Translations under genes and position numbers: made by a program
Notes under the pieces: generated by a model
Told to the model about the DNA's origin: nothing
Seen by the model: only the letters and a program-made list of their open reading frames with translations
The model's database searches: none
Assembly (NCBI GenBank): GCA_024644425.1
Contig: JAHELA010000023.1
Coordinates: forward strand, 1-8,536
Length of the DNA: 8,536 nucleotides
Direction of reading: 5' to 3'
From: Nitrosomonadaceae bacterium
GTDB taxonomy: Bacteria; Pseudomonadota; Gammaproteobacteria; Burkholderiales; Nitrosomonadaceae
Shown: in pieces, positions 1 through 6,267 of the stretch
Numbering within the stretch: position 1 is the stretch's first letter
Layout: each line of letters opens with the position of its first letter

Positions 1-410
1 AAACCTATTGGCTGATCTTCATTAGGTGTATTGAGCAATACTTCCACCTCTTTTTCAGTAAGGCTTTTAGGTAAAATTCGTGGAAGTTTGGGAGTATTAA
101 TATTGAGACTCGGATCAGTCTTGATTTTTCCCTGACGCAAAAGAAAACGGTAAAACCGTTTCAAACTTGATAATTCGCGGCTAGTGGTATTGGCTTTGAC
201 TTTAATTGAAACCTTGTAAGCAAGAAACTGAAGTAAGTCGGAATGATTTGCTTCAATCAGTGTTCTACCATTACATTTGCCTAGCCATACACCAAATTGT
301 CGCAGGTCGTTGCAATAGTTCTCCAACGTGTTGCGTGATAAGCCATCTTCCAGCCAAAGTGCATCAGAAAATTCGTCTAGTAACCGCTCATTTATCTCAA
401 GTGCACTCAT
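1..410 (-). CDS. xerD: Tyrosine recombinase XerD, N-terminal part (cut by window edge)
   Basis: XerD pairs with XerC to resolve chromosome dimers at dif in the terminus region during cell division. Reading the minus strand from the ATG at 410-408 gives 136 open codons that run off the window. The visible part is the N-terminal SAM-like/core-binding domain: LWLEDGLSRNTLENY (residues 18-32), a helix with SSLKRFYRFLLRQG (81-94), then the linker SPKLP-like TPKLPRILPKSLTEKEVE (106-123) and the beginning of the catalytic domain near EDQPIG. These match E. coli XerD in order and spacing, and fit XerD better than XerC. The catalytic residues (R, K, H-x-x-R, H/W, Y) lie outside the window. The start overlaps the end of ogt by 14 bases in another frame, suggesting translational coupling; no clear Shine-Dalgarno precedes it. 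The start is chosen because the following residues align with the family N-terminus. Confidence 0.9.
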   Translation of the reverse strand, partial: MSALEINERLLDEFSDALWLEDGLSRNTLENYCNDLRQFGVWLGKCNGRTLIEANHSDLLQFLAYKVSIKVKANTTSRELSSLKRFYRFLLRQGKIKTDPSLNINTPKLPRILPKSLTEKEVEVLLNTPNEDQPIG

Positions 411-876
411 GATGTAATAGCCAGCGCTTAATTTTGAGTGGAAACCCATTGCTAGCGTTCATGAACCCTCCAATTTCCCCATTCTTAGCAATAACACGAT
501 GACACGGAATAATTATAGGAATCCGATTAGCTCCACACGCTTGCCCTACAGCACGAGGGGCAGAAGATAATTGTGTAGCAATATCTGCGTAACTACAAGT
601 TGTGCCGCTAGGTACCGCCTGTATGATCTTCCATACTCGGTTTTGATGAATGGTGCCATCAATGTGTAACGATAAATCGAATGTAAAACTAGGGTTAATC
701 AAATATGCCTCCAATTGCTTACAAACCTCTTTAGCAAGTGAATTCTGATATGTAAGCGGAGGTGTATCTAGGGGCAAGTACTCAATACTAGTCAACCAAT
801 CGTCTTCGGTACGAATACCTAGAACTGCAAAAGGTGTGGCAATCTTTGCCTGATAACTATTTGATCGTTTATACAT
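397..876 (-). CDS. ogt: Methylated-DNA--[protein]-cysteine S-methyltransferase (O6-alkylguanine repair)
   Basis: This suicide repair protein moves the alkyl group from O6-alkylguanine (or O4-alkylthymine) in DNA to its own cysteine. The 159-residue protein has the full family layout: a variable N-terminal domain (about 1-75), then the DNA-binding domain with VWKIIQAVPSGTTCSYADIA (82-100), the helix-turn-helix part RAVGQACGAN (108-117) containing the arginine finger R108, and the active site PCHRVI (124-129) with acceptor C125. It ends in the usual C-terminal LLHHE-type helix. Length is close to E. coli Ogt (about 171). Small departures: N117-R118 where NP is usual, and GGF (136-138) where GGY/GY is common. 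The ATG is the only early methionine and sits directly after an in-frame TGA; its ribosome binding site is poor. It is the upstream partner of xerD. It could be called ogt or an MGMT homologue; the Ada regulatory domain is absent. Confidence 0.93.
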   Translation of the reverse strand: MYKRSNSYQAKIATPFAVLGIRTEDDWLTSIEYLPLDTPPLTYQNSLAKEVCKQLEAYLINPSFTFDLSLHIDGTIHQNRVWKIIQAVPSGTTCSYADIATQLSSAPRAVGQACGANRIPIIIPCHRVIAKNGEIGGFMNASNGFPLKIKRWLLHHECT

Positions 877-932
877 TCAAAATTTTATTTGGTATTTTTA
901 TGATAGTAATTAAAAGTCATGCCCTAACCGTT

Positions 933-962
933 TTGACTTTATGCGAACAGTCCGGCGATAAT
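933..962 (+). promoter_or_regulatory. Sigma70-type promoter for the pepA operon
   Basis: TTGACT (933-938) and GATAAT (957-962) each match the sigma70 consensus at 5 of 6 positions and are separated by 18 bases. Transcription would start near 969, giving a leader of about 50 bases before the pepA GTG. This is the best promoter seen on the plus strand and probably drives pepA-holC-valS and perhaps cysG. Confidence 0.6.
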
Positions 963-973
963 TAGCAATTATC
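957..973. repeat. Perfect 17-base inverted repeat over the two divergent -10 elements
   Basis: GATAATT-AGC-AATTATC is a perfect inverted repeat with 7-base arms and a 3-base centre. It covers the -10 hexamer and predicted start site of the pepA promoter and, on the other strand, those of the candidate ogt promoter. It may be a repressor operator, or simply two GATAAT hexamers facing each other. Confidence 0.6.
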
Positions 974-996
974 TAGTTTGTACAAGATTGTTGCAA
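957..996 (-). promoter_or_regulatory. Candidate sigma70 promoter for ogt-xerD
   Basis: On the minus strand TTGCAA (plus positions 991-996) and GATAAT (968-973) are separated by 17 bases. The -10 matches the consensus at 5 of 6 positions and the -35 at 4 of 6. Transcription would begin near 961, leaving an untranslated leader of about 85 bases before the ogt ATG. The -10 lies opposite the -10 of the pepA promoter in the same palindrome. A weaker TATCAT hexamer nearer ogt (minus strand, around 899-904) has no good -35 and is a less likely alternative. Confidence 0.4.
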
Positions 997-1007
997 GACC
1001 ATAAACT

Positions 1008-1022
1008 AAGGAGCGAAGCGTG
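1008..1022 (+). promoter_or_regulatory. Strong Shine-Dalgarno fixing a GTG start for pepA
   Basis: AAGGAG at 1008-1013 lies 6 bases before the GTG at 1020-1022, near-ideal spacing. This supports GTG as the initiation codon although the first ATG in frame is well inside the gene. Confidence 0.75.
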
Positions 1023-2519
1023 AAATTTAGCATAAAAAAAGGAAGCCCGGGAAAACAACGTAGTGCTTGTATAGTAGTAGGTGTATTTGAGGCCAGGGTA
1101 CTAACAGAAGCTGCAAAAATCTTAGACAAGAATACTAATGGATATATTAGTAGAATTTTAAAGAATGGTGATATGGAGGGTAAGATAGGATCTACACTAC
1201 TGCTACATTACGCACCTAACATCATATGTAAGCGTATATTGCTAGTTGGACTTGGAAAAAAGAGCAAACTCCATGACAAGGAATATAAAAATGCGGTTTT
1301 AGCAGCTTTTAATGCGTTACATGCAACCGGGACTGCAGATACCATGTTTTTTTTAATAGACGATCCCGTAAAAAATCGTGAGATTACCTGGAAAATTTCT
1401 CATGTAGTTATTTTTGCAATGGAAAGTTTCTATCGCTTTGATCGGCTCAAAAGTAAGAAAGAAACTAATAAACAGCATTTGCAAAAAATCATATTAAGTA
1501 CGACAAGCCAAATAGATATAGCCACTGGTAATCAAGCACTACAATGGGGCCTATCCACTGCTCATGGCATAAATTTGACAAAAGATTTAGGTAACCTTCC
1601 GTCAAACATTTGCACCCCAACTTATCTAGCGGAATTAGCCATGACCATGGCTAAAAACTACAAACTCAAGGTTACCGTTTTGGAACAAAAAGATATGAAG
1701 AAGTTAGGTATGGGATCATTACTATCAGTCGCTCAAGGTAGTAGACAGGCCGCTAAATTAATTACACTTGAATATTGGGGACAAAGTAAAAGTAAAAAAC
1801 CATTCATATTAGTAGGCAAAGGTGTTACTTTTGATACAGGTGGTATTTCTTTGAAACCTTCAGCAGAAATGGACGAAATGAAATACGATATGTGCGGAGC
1901 TGCTAGCGTATTTGGCACGCTCACAGCGATTGCCCAAATGAAGCTTCCTATAAATGTAGTTGGCATCATCCCAGCTACCGAAAATATGCCTGATGGCAAC
2001 GCCACAAAACCTGGAGATATTGTCACCAGCATGTCTGGACAAACTATAGAAATACTAAATACAGATGCGGAAGGACGGTTAATCTTATGCGACGCACTGA
2101 CTTATGCTGAACGTTATGAACCAGAGGCAGTAATAGACATAGCTACTCTTACAGGAGCCTGCGTAATTGCGTTAGGGCATGTAGCCTCCGGATTACTTAG
2201 CAATAATGATGAGCTTGCAACGGAATTGCTAAATGCCTCCGAACAAGCTATAGACAGAGCTTGGCATCTTCCTCTATGGGACGAATACCAAGAACAACTA
2301 AGAAGCAATTTTGCTGACATGGCTAACATTGGTGGACGATCTGCGGGAACTATTACTGCTTCTTGTTTCCTATCACGTTTTACAAAAAAATATCGGTGGG
2401 CACACTTGGACATCGCCGGTACTGCTTGGGAATCTGGAAAGAAAAAAGGCGCAACTGGACGACCAGTTCCTCTACTTACACAATTTCTGACCACATGCGC
2501 TGCTAAAAAGTCTCCTTAA
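1020..2519 (+). CDS. pepA: Leucyl aminopeptidase PepA (M17 family)
   Basis: This is a cytosolic, two-metal aminopeptidase that removes N-terminal residues, especially leucine, from peptides; the family works as a hexamer. The 499-residue product matches the E. coli enzyme (503) in length. The N-terminal macro-like domain spans about residues 1-165, and the catalytic domain follows. It has GKGVTFDTGGISLKP (266-280), MKYDMCGAA (287-295) and the signature NTDAEGRL (347-354). By alignment with E. coli PepA, metal ligands are K267, D272, D290, D349 and E351, with K279 and R353 as catalytic residues; all are present. The C-terminal part (SNFADMANIGGR, WAHLDIAGTAW) is highly conserved. In E. coli PepA also binds DNA as an XerCD accessory factor and pyrimidine regulator; whether that holds here cannot be seen. 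It starts at GTG with a strong Shine-Dalgarno and is first in the operon. Confidence 0.97.
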   Translation: MKFSIKKGSPGKQRSACIVVGVFEARVLTEAAKILDKNTNGYISRILKNGDMEGKIGSTLLLHYAPNIICKRILLVGLGKKSKLHDKEYKNAVLAAFNALHATGTADTMFFLIDDPVKNREITWKISHVVIFAMESFYRFDRLKSKKETNKQHLQKIILSTTSQIDIATGNQALQWGLSTAHGINLTKDLGNLPSNICTPTYLAELAMTMAKNYKLKVTVLEQKDMKKLGMGSLLSVAQGSRQAAKLITLEYWGQSKSKKPFILVGKGVTFDTGGISLKPSAEMDEMKYDMCGAASVFGTLTAIAQMKLPINVVGIIPATENMPDGNATKPGDIVTSMSGQTIEILNTDAEGRLILCDALTYAERYEPEAVIDIATLTGACVIALGHVASGLLSNNDELATELLNASEQAIDRAWHLPLWDEYQEQLRSNFADMANIGGRSAGTITASCFLSRFTKKYRWAHLDIAGTAWESGKKKGATGRPVPLLTQFLTTCAAKKSP

Positions 2520-2526
2520 ACGAAAC

Positions 2527-2949
2527 ATGACTCAAATTGATTTTTATTCTGGTGCAGATAACAAGCTACGTACTGCCTGCCTTCTGAGCGCCAAAGTAGT
2601 AAAGCAAGGCATGAAAGTTACGATATATACCCCCGACATGGGAATTGCTAAGCAGCTTGATAAATTACTATGGACTTTTTCTTCAACTGCCTTTATTCCA
2701 CACTGCCATGTAGACGACAAGCTTGCGCATGTATCGCCAGTTATAATCACCACTCAGGGGAACCCACTCACTCACGATAATGTGCTGATTAATCTAAATG
2801 ATGAACACCCTCCATATTTTAGCCGCTTTCTCCGCCTAATTGAAATTTCAGAGACTACTATGGAGGATATTCAAGCAGCAAGAAAACGTTATCGTTTTTA
2901 TAAAGATAGGGGATATGAAATCCGCCATCATAAACTTGGAGATGCCTAG
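2527..2949 (+). CDS. holC: DNA polymerase III chi subunit
   Basis: Chi joins psi (HolD) in the clamp-loader complex and binds single-stranded DNA-binding protein, helping the polymerase move on SSB-coated template. The 140-residue product has the family outline: TQIDFYSG at the N-terminus, the KQGMKVTIYTPD strand, the AKQLDKLLWTFSSTAFIPHC segment (41-60) matching the LDxxLW...FxPH pattern, the VLINLNDEHPPYFSRF stretch, and the C-terminal ARKRYRFYKDRGYEIRHHKLG helix/strand, corresponding to E. coli RERYKAYRVAGFNL. E. coli HolC has 147 residues. The gene lies 7 bases after pepA, the usual arrangement, so translation is probably coupled; no clear Shine-Dalgarno precedes the ATG. Sequence identity within this family is low, so assignment rests on motif order plus position between pepA and valS. 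Confidence 0.93.
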   Translation: MTQIDFYSGADNKLRTACLLSAKVVKQGMKVTIYTPDMGIAKQLDKLLWTFSSTAFIPHCHVDDKLAHVSPVIITTQGNPLTHDNVLINLNDEHPPYFSRFLRLIEISETTMEDIQAARKRYRFYKDRGYEIRHHKLGDA

Positions 2950-2993
2950 ATAAGCCTAGGCCACCCACCACACCATCACCGGTTAATCTTTCT

Positions 2994-3422
2994 ATGACAA
3001 ATAATAATGAAACTTTTCGAAAACCCGGTGAAGATAAAGCTTTGAACAAGCCGCACAAATTACAATGGGAGCACCAAGGTAAATCTTTAGCTTCAACCCT
3101 AACTCAAACTCAAGATGATATACCAACGCTCACTGAGAAAGTTTTTTTACCGCCAGAGATCTTGCCACTTGAGTCTGACATTGTGCTTTCACTCAGACAA
3201 ATCTTAGATGATACGCTTAAGGAAACAAAAACTAGCTTAGATGCTAAAACACAAGAAACCTTTATTAAGGTACTTGAAAAAAAATTACAAGGTTTTCACT
3301 TGTTACAAAATCAAAATAAGCTTATAGCTACAAATCTGTCACAGGTATCAACAGATGAAGCATCGACACCTTCCGATATAATGGTAGATCATTCAGAAAC
3401 ACCAAAATCAACATCAATCTTT
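2994..3422 (+). other. N-terminal module fused to ValS, resembling the small holC-valS spacer protein (DUF2486-like)
   Basis: Codons 1-143 of the long valS frame encode a polar segment before the normal ValRS methionine. Residues 1-40 look disordered. DDIPTLTEKVFLPP (41-54) resembles the DIPxLTEVV-type motif of a small uncharacterised protein commonly encoded between holC and valS in betaproteobacteria (recalled as DUF2486). Residues 61-100 (SDIVLSLRQILDD..KTQETFIKVLEKKLQG) look like amphipathic helices, as in the C-terminal half of that family. Residues 101-143 are a serine/threonine-rich linker. Position and motif suggest the neighbouring small gene has lost its stop codon and now reads into valS. 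The family assignment comes from memory of its pattern and is moderately secure. The module's role is unknown. Confidence 0.55.
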
Positions 3423-6200
3423 ATGAATCTGACTAAAAGTTTTGAACCCCATGCCATAGAAGAACGTTGGTACCCTATCTGGGAATCAGCTGGTTACTTT
3501 AAACCAGGCCTTTCCCGAATACCGCCAAACGAAGAAGCTAAGCCTTACTGCATTATGCTGCCGCCACCAAATGTCACGGGGACTCTACATATGGGACATG
3601 CATTTCAACACACTATTATGGATGCCCTTACCCGTTACCACCGCATGCTCGGTAATAATACTCTGTGGCAACCAGGAACCGATCACGCTGGTATTGCTAC
3701 TCAGATTGTAGTGGAACGTCAACTGGAAAATCAAAATATTAACCGCCATGATTTGGGAAGACAGGAATTTCTTAATCGTGTTTGGCAATGGAAACAACAA
3801 TCTGGTTCTACCATCACTCAGCAGATGAAACGTTTAGGCGCTTCCTGTGACTGGTCACGTGAACGCTTCACAATGGATGATGGATTATCTCATGCTGTGA
3901 CAAAAGTCTTTGTTCGGCTATATCGTGAAGGATTAATCTATCGTGGCTGGCGACTTGTAAACTGGGATCCCGTGCTGCAAACAGCGGTATCAGATCTTGA
4001 GGTAGTATCAACTGAAGAAAATGGGTCTCTCTGGCATATTTGTTATCCATTTGAAAATGGATCAAATAAAACTGAAGGATTAATTGTCGCTACTACCCGT
4101 CCTGAAACCATGCTGGGTGATATGGCCGTAGCGGTGCATCCTGATGACACGCGATATCAACACCTGATTGGCAATCATGTACGCCTTCCATTATGCCAAC
4201 GTAGCATTCCTATCATTGCAGATTCATATGTGGATCCTAATTTTGGAACCGGGTGTGTAAAGATCACTCCGGCACATGATTTCAACGACTATCAGATCGG
4301 CCAACGACATAAGTTAGTTCTCTTCAGTATTCTCACACTAGATGCAAAAATAAATGATCTCGCGCCTTCTGAGTATCAAGGTCTTGATCGTTTTGATGCT
4401 AGAAAGAAAATTATTGCTGATCTAGAAACACAGGGATTACTAATTGAGACCAAACCACATAAGCTAATGGTACCCCGCAGCGATCGTACGAACGCAATCA
4501 TAGAACCAATGCTTACTGACCAATGGTATGTTGCTATGAAAGGCCTTGCCAAACGTGGGCTAAGAGTGGTGGAAAATGGAGAAATAAAGTTCATTCCAGA
4601 AAACTGGAGTCATGTTTACAACCAGTGGCTTGAAAATATTCAAGATTGGTGTATCTCACGACAATTGTGGTGGGGGCATCGAATTCCAGCGTGGCATGAT
4701 GAAGATGGAAACATCTACGTAGCGCATAGCCTAGAAGAAGCACAACAACAAGCAGGAAATCGTAATCTTGTACAGGATGAAGATGTACTAGATACATGGT
4801 TTTCATCTGCTCTGTGGCCATTCTCTACCCTAGGTTGGCCCGAAGAAACATCAGAACTAAAAACATTTCTACCAACTTCTGTACTAGTCACAGGATTCGA
4901 TATTATCTTTTTCTGGGTAGCGCGTATGGTAATGATGTCTCTGTATTTCACTGGAAAAGTACCTTTCCGTGAAGTCTATGTAACTGGCTTGATCCGTGAT
5001 GCCGAAGGTCAAAAAATGAGCAAATCGAAAGGAAACGTGCTCGATCCTTTGGACCTTATCGACGGGATCACTTTGCCAGATTTGATCTCGAAACGCACTA
5101 CTGGGTTGATGAACCCTAAGCAGGCTGATTCTATCGAGAAAATTACACGAAAACATTATCCCCATGGCATTGCAGCTTTTGGTACTGACGCATTACGTTT
5201 TACCTTTTCCAGCCTTGCCTCTCATGGTCGTGATATAAGATTTGATATACAACGTTGTGAAGGGTATCGAAATTTCTGTAATAAATTATGGAATGCTACT
5301 CGTTACGTATTAATGAATTGTGAAACTGAAGACGTAGGTTTAGATAAAAATTTACTAATGAAGTTTTCTACAGCAGATAAATGGATTATTAGAAGATTAC
5401 ATCAAGCAATAAGTGTGGTAGAGCGCGCATTTCAAGACTATCGTTTTGATGTAGCAGCGCGGGAAATTTATGAATTAGTATGGGACGAATATTGTGATTG
5501 GTATCTTGAGCTTGCAAAAGTACAATTAAATGGAAATATAGACTCGGAACTACGCGCAACTCGCCACACTTTGGTACATGTATTAGAAAAAATGCTTCGA
5601 CTTGCTCATCCTATAATCCCCTTTATTACGGAAGAGTTATGGCAGAAAATTGCACCATTAGCAGACAGACATAGTGCAAGTATTATGCTGCAACCGTACC
5701 CTAAAGCAAACCAAGAAAATACTAGTGAAAATACTAGTGAAGATTCTATCGAAAGGATTCAGACGCTCAAAGAAATAGTCAATGCATGTCGTACTCTGCG
5801 AGGAAAAATGAATCTATCTCCAGCATTAAGAATTCCATTATTAGCTGTAGGAGATTCTGAAAAATTATCTGAATTTTCCCCCTATATTATGGCGTTAGCT
5901 AAATTGTCAACTTTAGAAATTATTCAGAATGAACTGCCAGATGTTGAAGCGCCTGTAGCAATCGTAGGCGAATTCAAACTGATGCTAAAAATAGAGATAG
6001 ATGTTGCTGTAGAACGCGAAAGAATAGCAAAAGAAATTACACGTATTAAATCAGAAATCGCAAGGTCAGAGTCTAAACTTGCTAACTCTGGTTTTATCAA
6101 GCATGCACCGCCAAAAGTAGTAGAACAGGAGAAAACTCGCTTCTCAACTTTTAGATCAACACTAGAAAAATTAATTGAACAATTAAATAAGTTAGATTAA
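2994..6200 (+). CDS. valS: Valyl-tRNA synthetase with an unusual 143-residue N-terminal extension
   Basis: ValRS is a class Ia enzyme that attaches valine to tRNA(Val) and edits mischarged threonine. The frame encodes 1068 residues, of which 144-1068 (925 residues, from the ATG at 3423) form a complete bacterial ValRS. It begins MNLTKSFEPHAIEERWYPIW as in related proteins. Visible parts: HMGH, the HIGH motif (199-202) after PPPNVTGTL; the CP1 editing domain with ATTRPETMLGD (366-376) and AHDFNDY (427-433); WCISRQLWWGHRIPAW (552-567); KMSKS (674-678); the anticodon-binding helical domain with DEYCDWYLELAK (831-842); and a C-terminal coiled coil (about 1005-1068). The first 143 residues are not part of normal ValRS; they are open in frame without a stop and are described separately. 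Neither 2994 nor 3423 has a good Shine-Dalgarno, so the start is uncertain: 2994 if fused, 3423 by family alignment. It lies 44 bases after holC. Confidence 0.93.
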   Translation: MTNNNETFRKPGEDKALNKPHKLQWEHQGKSLASTLTQTQDDIPTLTEKVFLPPEILPLESDIVLSLRQILDDTLKETKTSLDAKTQETFIKVLEKKLQGFHLLQNQNKLIATNLSQVSTDEASTPSDIMVDHSETPKSTSIFMNLTKSFEPHAIEERWYPIWESAGYFKPGLSRIPPNEEAKPYCIMLPPPNVTGTLHMGHAFQHTIMDALTRYHRMLGNNTLWQPGTDHAGIATQIVVERQLENQNINRHDLGRQEFLNRVWQWKQQSGSTITQQMKRLGASCDWSRERFTMDDGLSHAVTKVFVRLYREGLIYRGWRLVNWDPVLQTAVSDLEVVSTEENGSLWHICYPFENGSNKTEGLIVATTRPETMLGDMAVAVHPDDTRYQHLIGNHVRLPLCQRSIPIIADSYVDPNFGTGCVKITPAHDFNDYQIGQRHKLVLFSILTLDAKINDLAPSEYQGLDRFDARKKIIADLETQGLLIETKPHKLMVPRSDRTNAIIEPMLTDQWYVAMKGLAKRGLRVVENGEIKFIPENWSHVYNQWLENIQDWCISRQLWWGHRIPAWHDEDGNIYVAHSLEEAQQQAGNRNLVQDEDVLDTWFSSALWPFSTLGWPEETSELKTFLPTSVLVTGFDIIFFWVARMVMMSLYFTGKVPFREVYVTGLIRDAEGQKMSKSKGNVLDPLDLIDGITLPDLISKRTTGLMNPKQADSIEKITRKHYPHGIAAFGTDALRFTFSSLASHGRDIRFDIQRCEGYRNFCNKLWNATRYVLMNCETEDVGLDKNLLMKFSTADKWIIRRLHQAISVVERAFQDYRFDVAAREIYELVWDEYCDWYLELAKVQLNGNIDSELRATRHTLVHVLEKMLRLAHPIIPFITEELWQKIAPLADRHSASIMLQPYPKANQENTSENTSEDSIERIQTLKEIVNACRTLRGKMNLSPALRIPLLAVGDSEKLSEFSPYIMALAKLSTLEIIQNELPDVEAPVAIVGEFKLMLKIEIDVAVERERIAKEITRIKSEIARSESKLANSGFIKHAPPKVVEQEKTRFSTFRSTLEKLIEQLNKLD
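5715..5738 (+). repeat. 12-base tandem duplication inside valS
   Basis: GAAAATACTAGT occurs twice in direct succession, adding one in-frame ENTS unit (residues 908-915) in the variable stretch between the anticodon-binding helices and the C-terminal part of ValRS. Its length keeps the frame. It looks like a recent slippage product in a surface loop. Confidence 0.85.
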
Positions 6201-6254
6201 ACACAACAAGTCATATACATGCTGAATAACTAGTCTTCTAGACAGCACTGTATC

Positions 6255-6267
6255 AGGATAGCTCATG
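6255..6267 (+). promoter_or_regulatory. Ribosome binding site of cysG
   Basis: AGGA at 6255-6258, extended as CAGGA, lies 6 bases before the ATG at 6265. It is one of the clearer sites in the window and supports independent initiation of cysG after the 64-base gap from valS. Confidence 0.55.

Noticed and set aside
206..412. A 68-codon plus-strand reading frame
   Set aside because: It lies antisense to the clear XerD coding frame, with no family resemblance and no ribosome binding site.
2114..2494. A 126-codon minus-strand frame inside pepA and similar antisense frames inside valS
   Set aside because: They are shadows of strongly conserved coding frames on the plus strand and have no domain or initiation signal.
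2961..2980. C-rich, G-free stretch between holC and valS as a Rho utilisation site
   Set aside because: It is only about 20 bases long, much shorter than a usual rut region, and termination before the essential valS is implausible without other evidence.
6231..6242. Short inverted repeat GTCT-TCT-AGAC between valS and cysG as a terminator
   Set aside because: The stem has only 4 base pairs, the loop is 3, and no T run follows.
6201..6264. Separate promoter for cysG
   Set aside because: No -35/-10 pair with acceptable spacing was found in the 64-base gap or just upstream; a promoter inside valS cannot be excluded.
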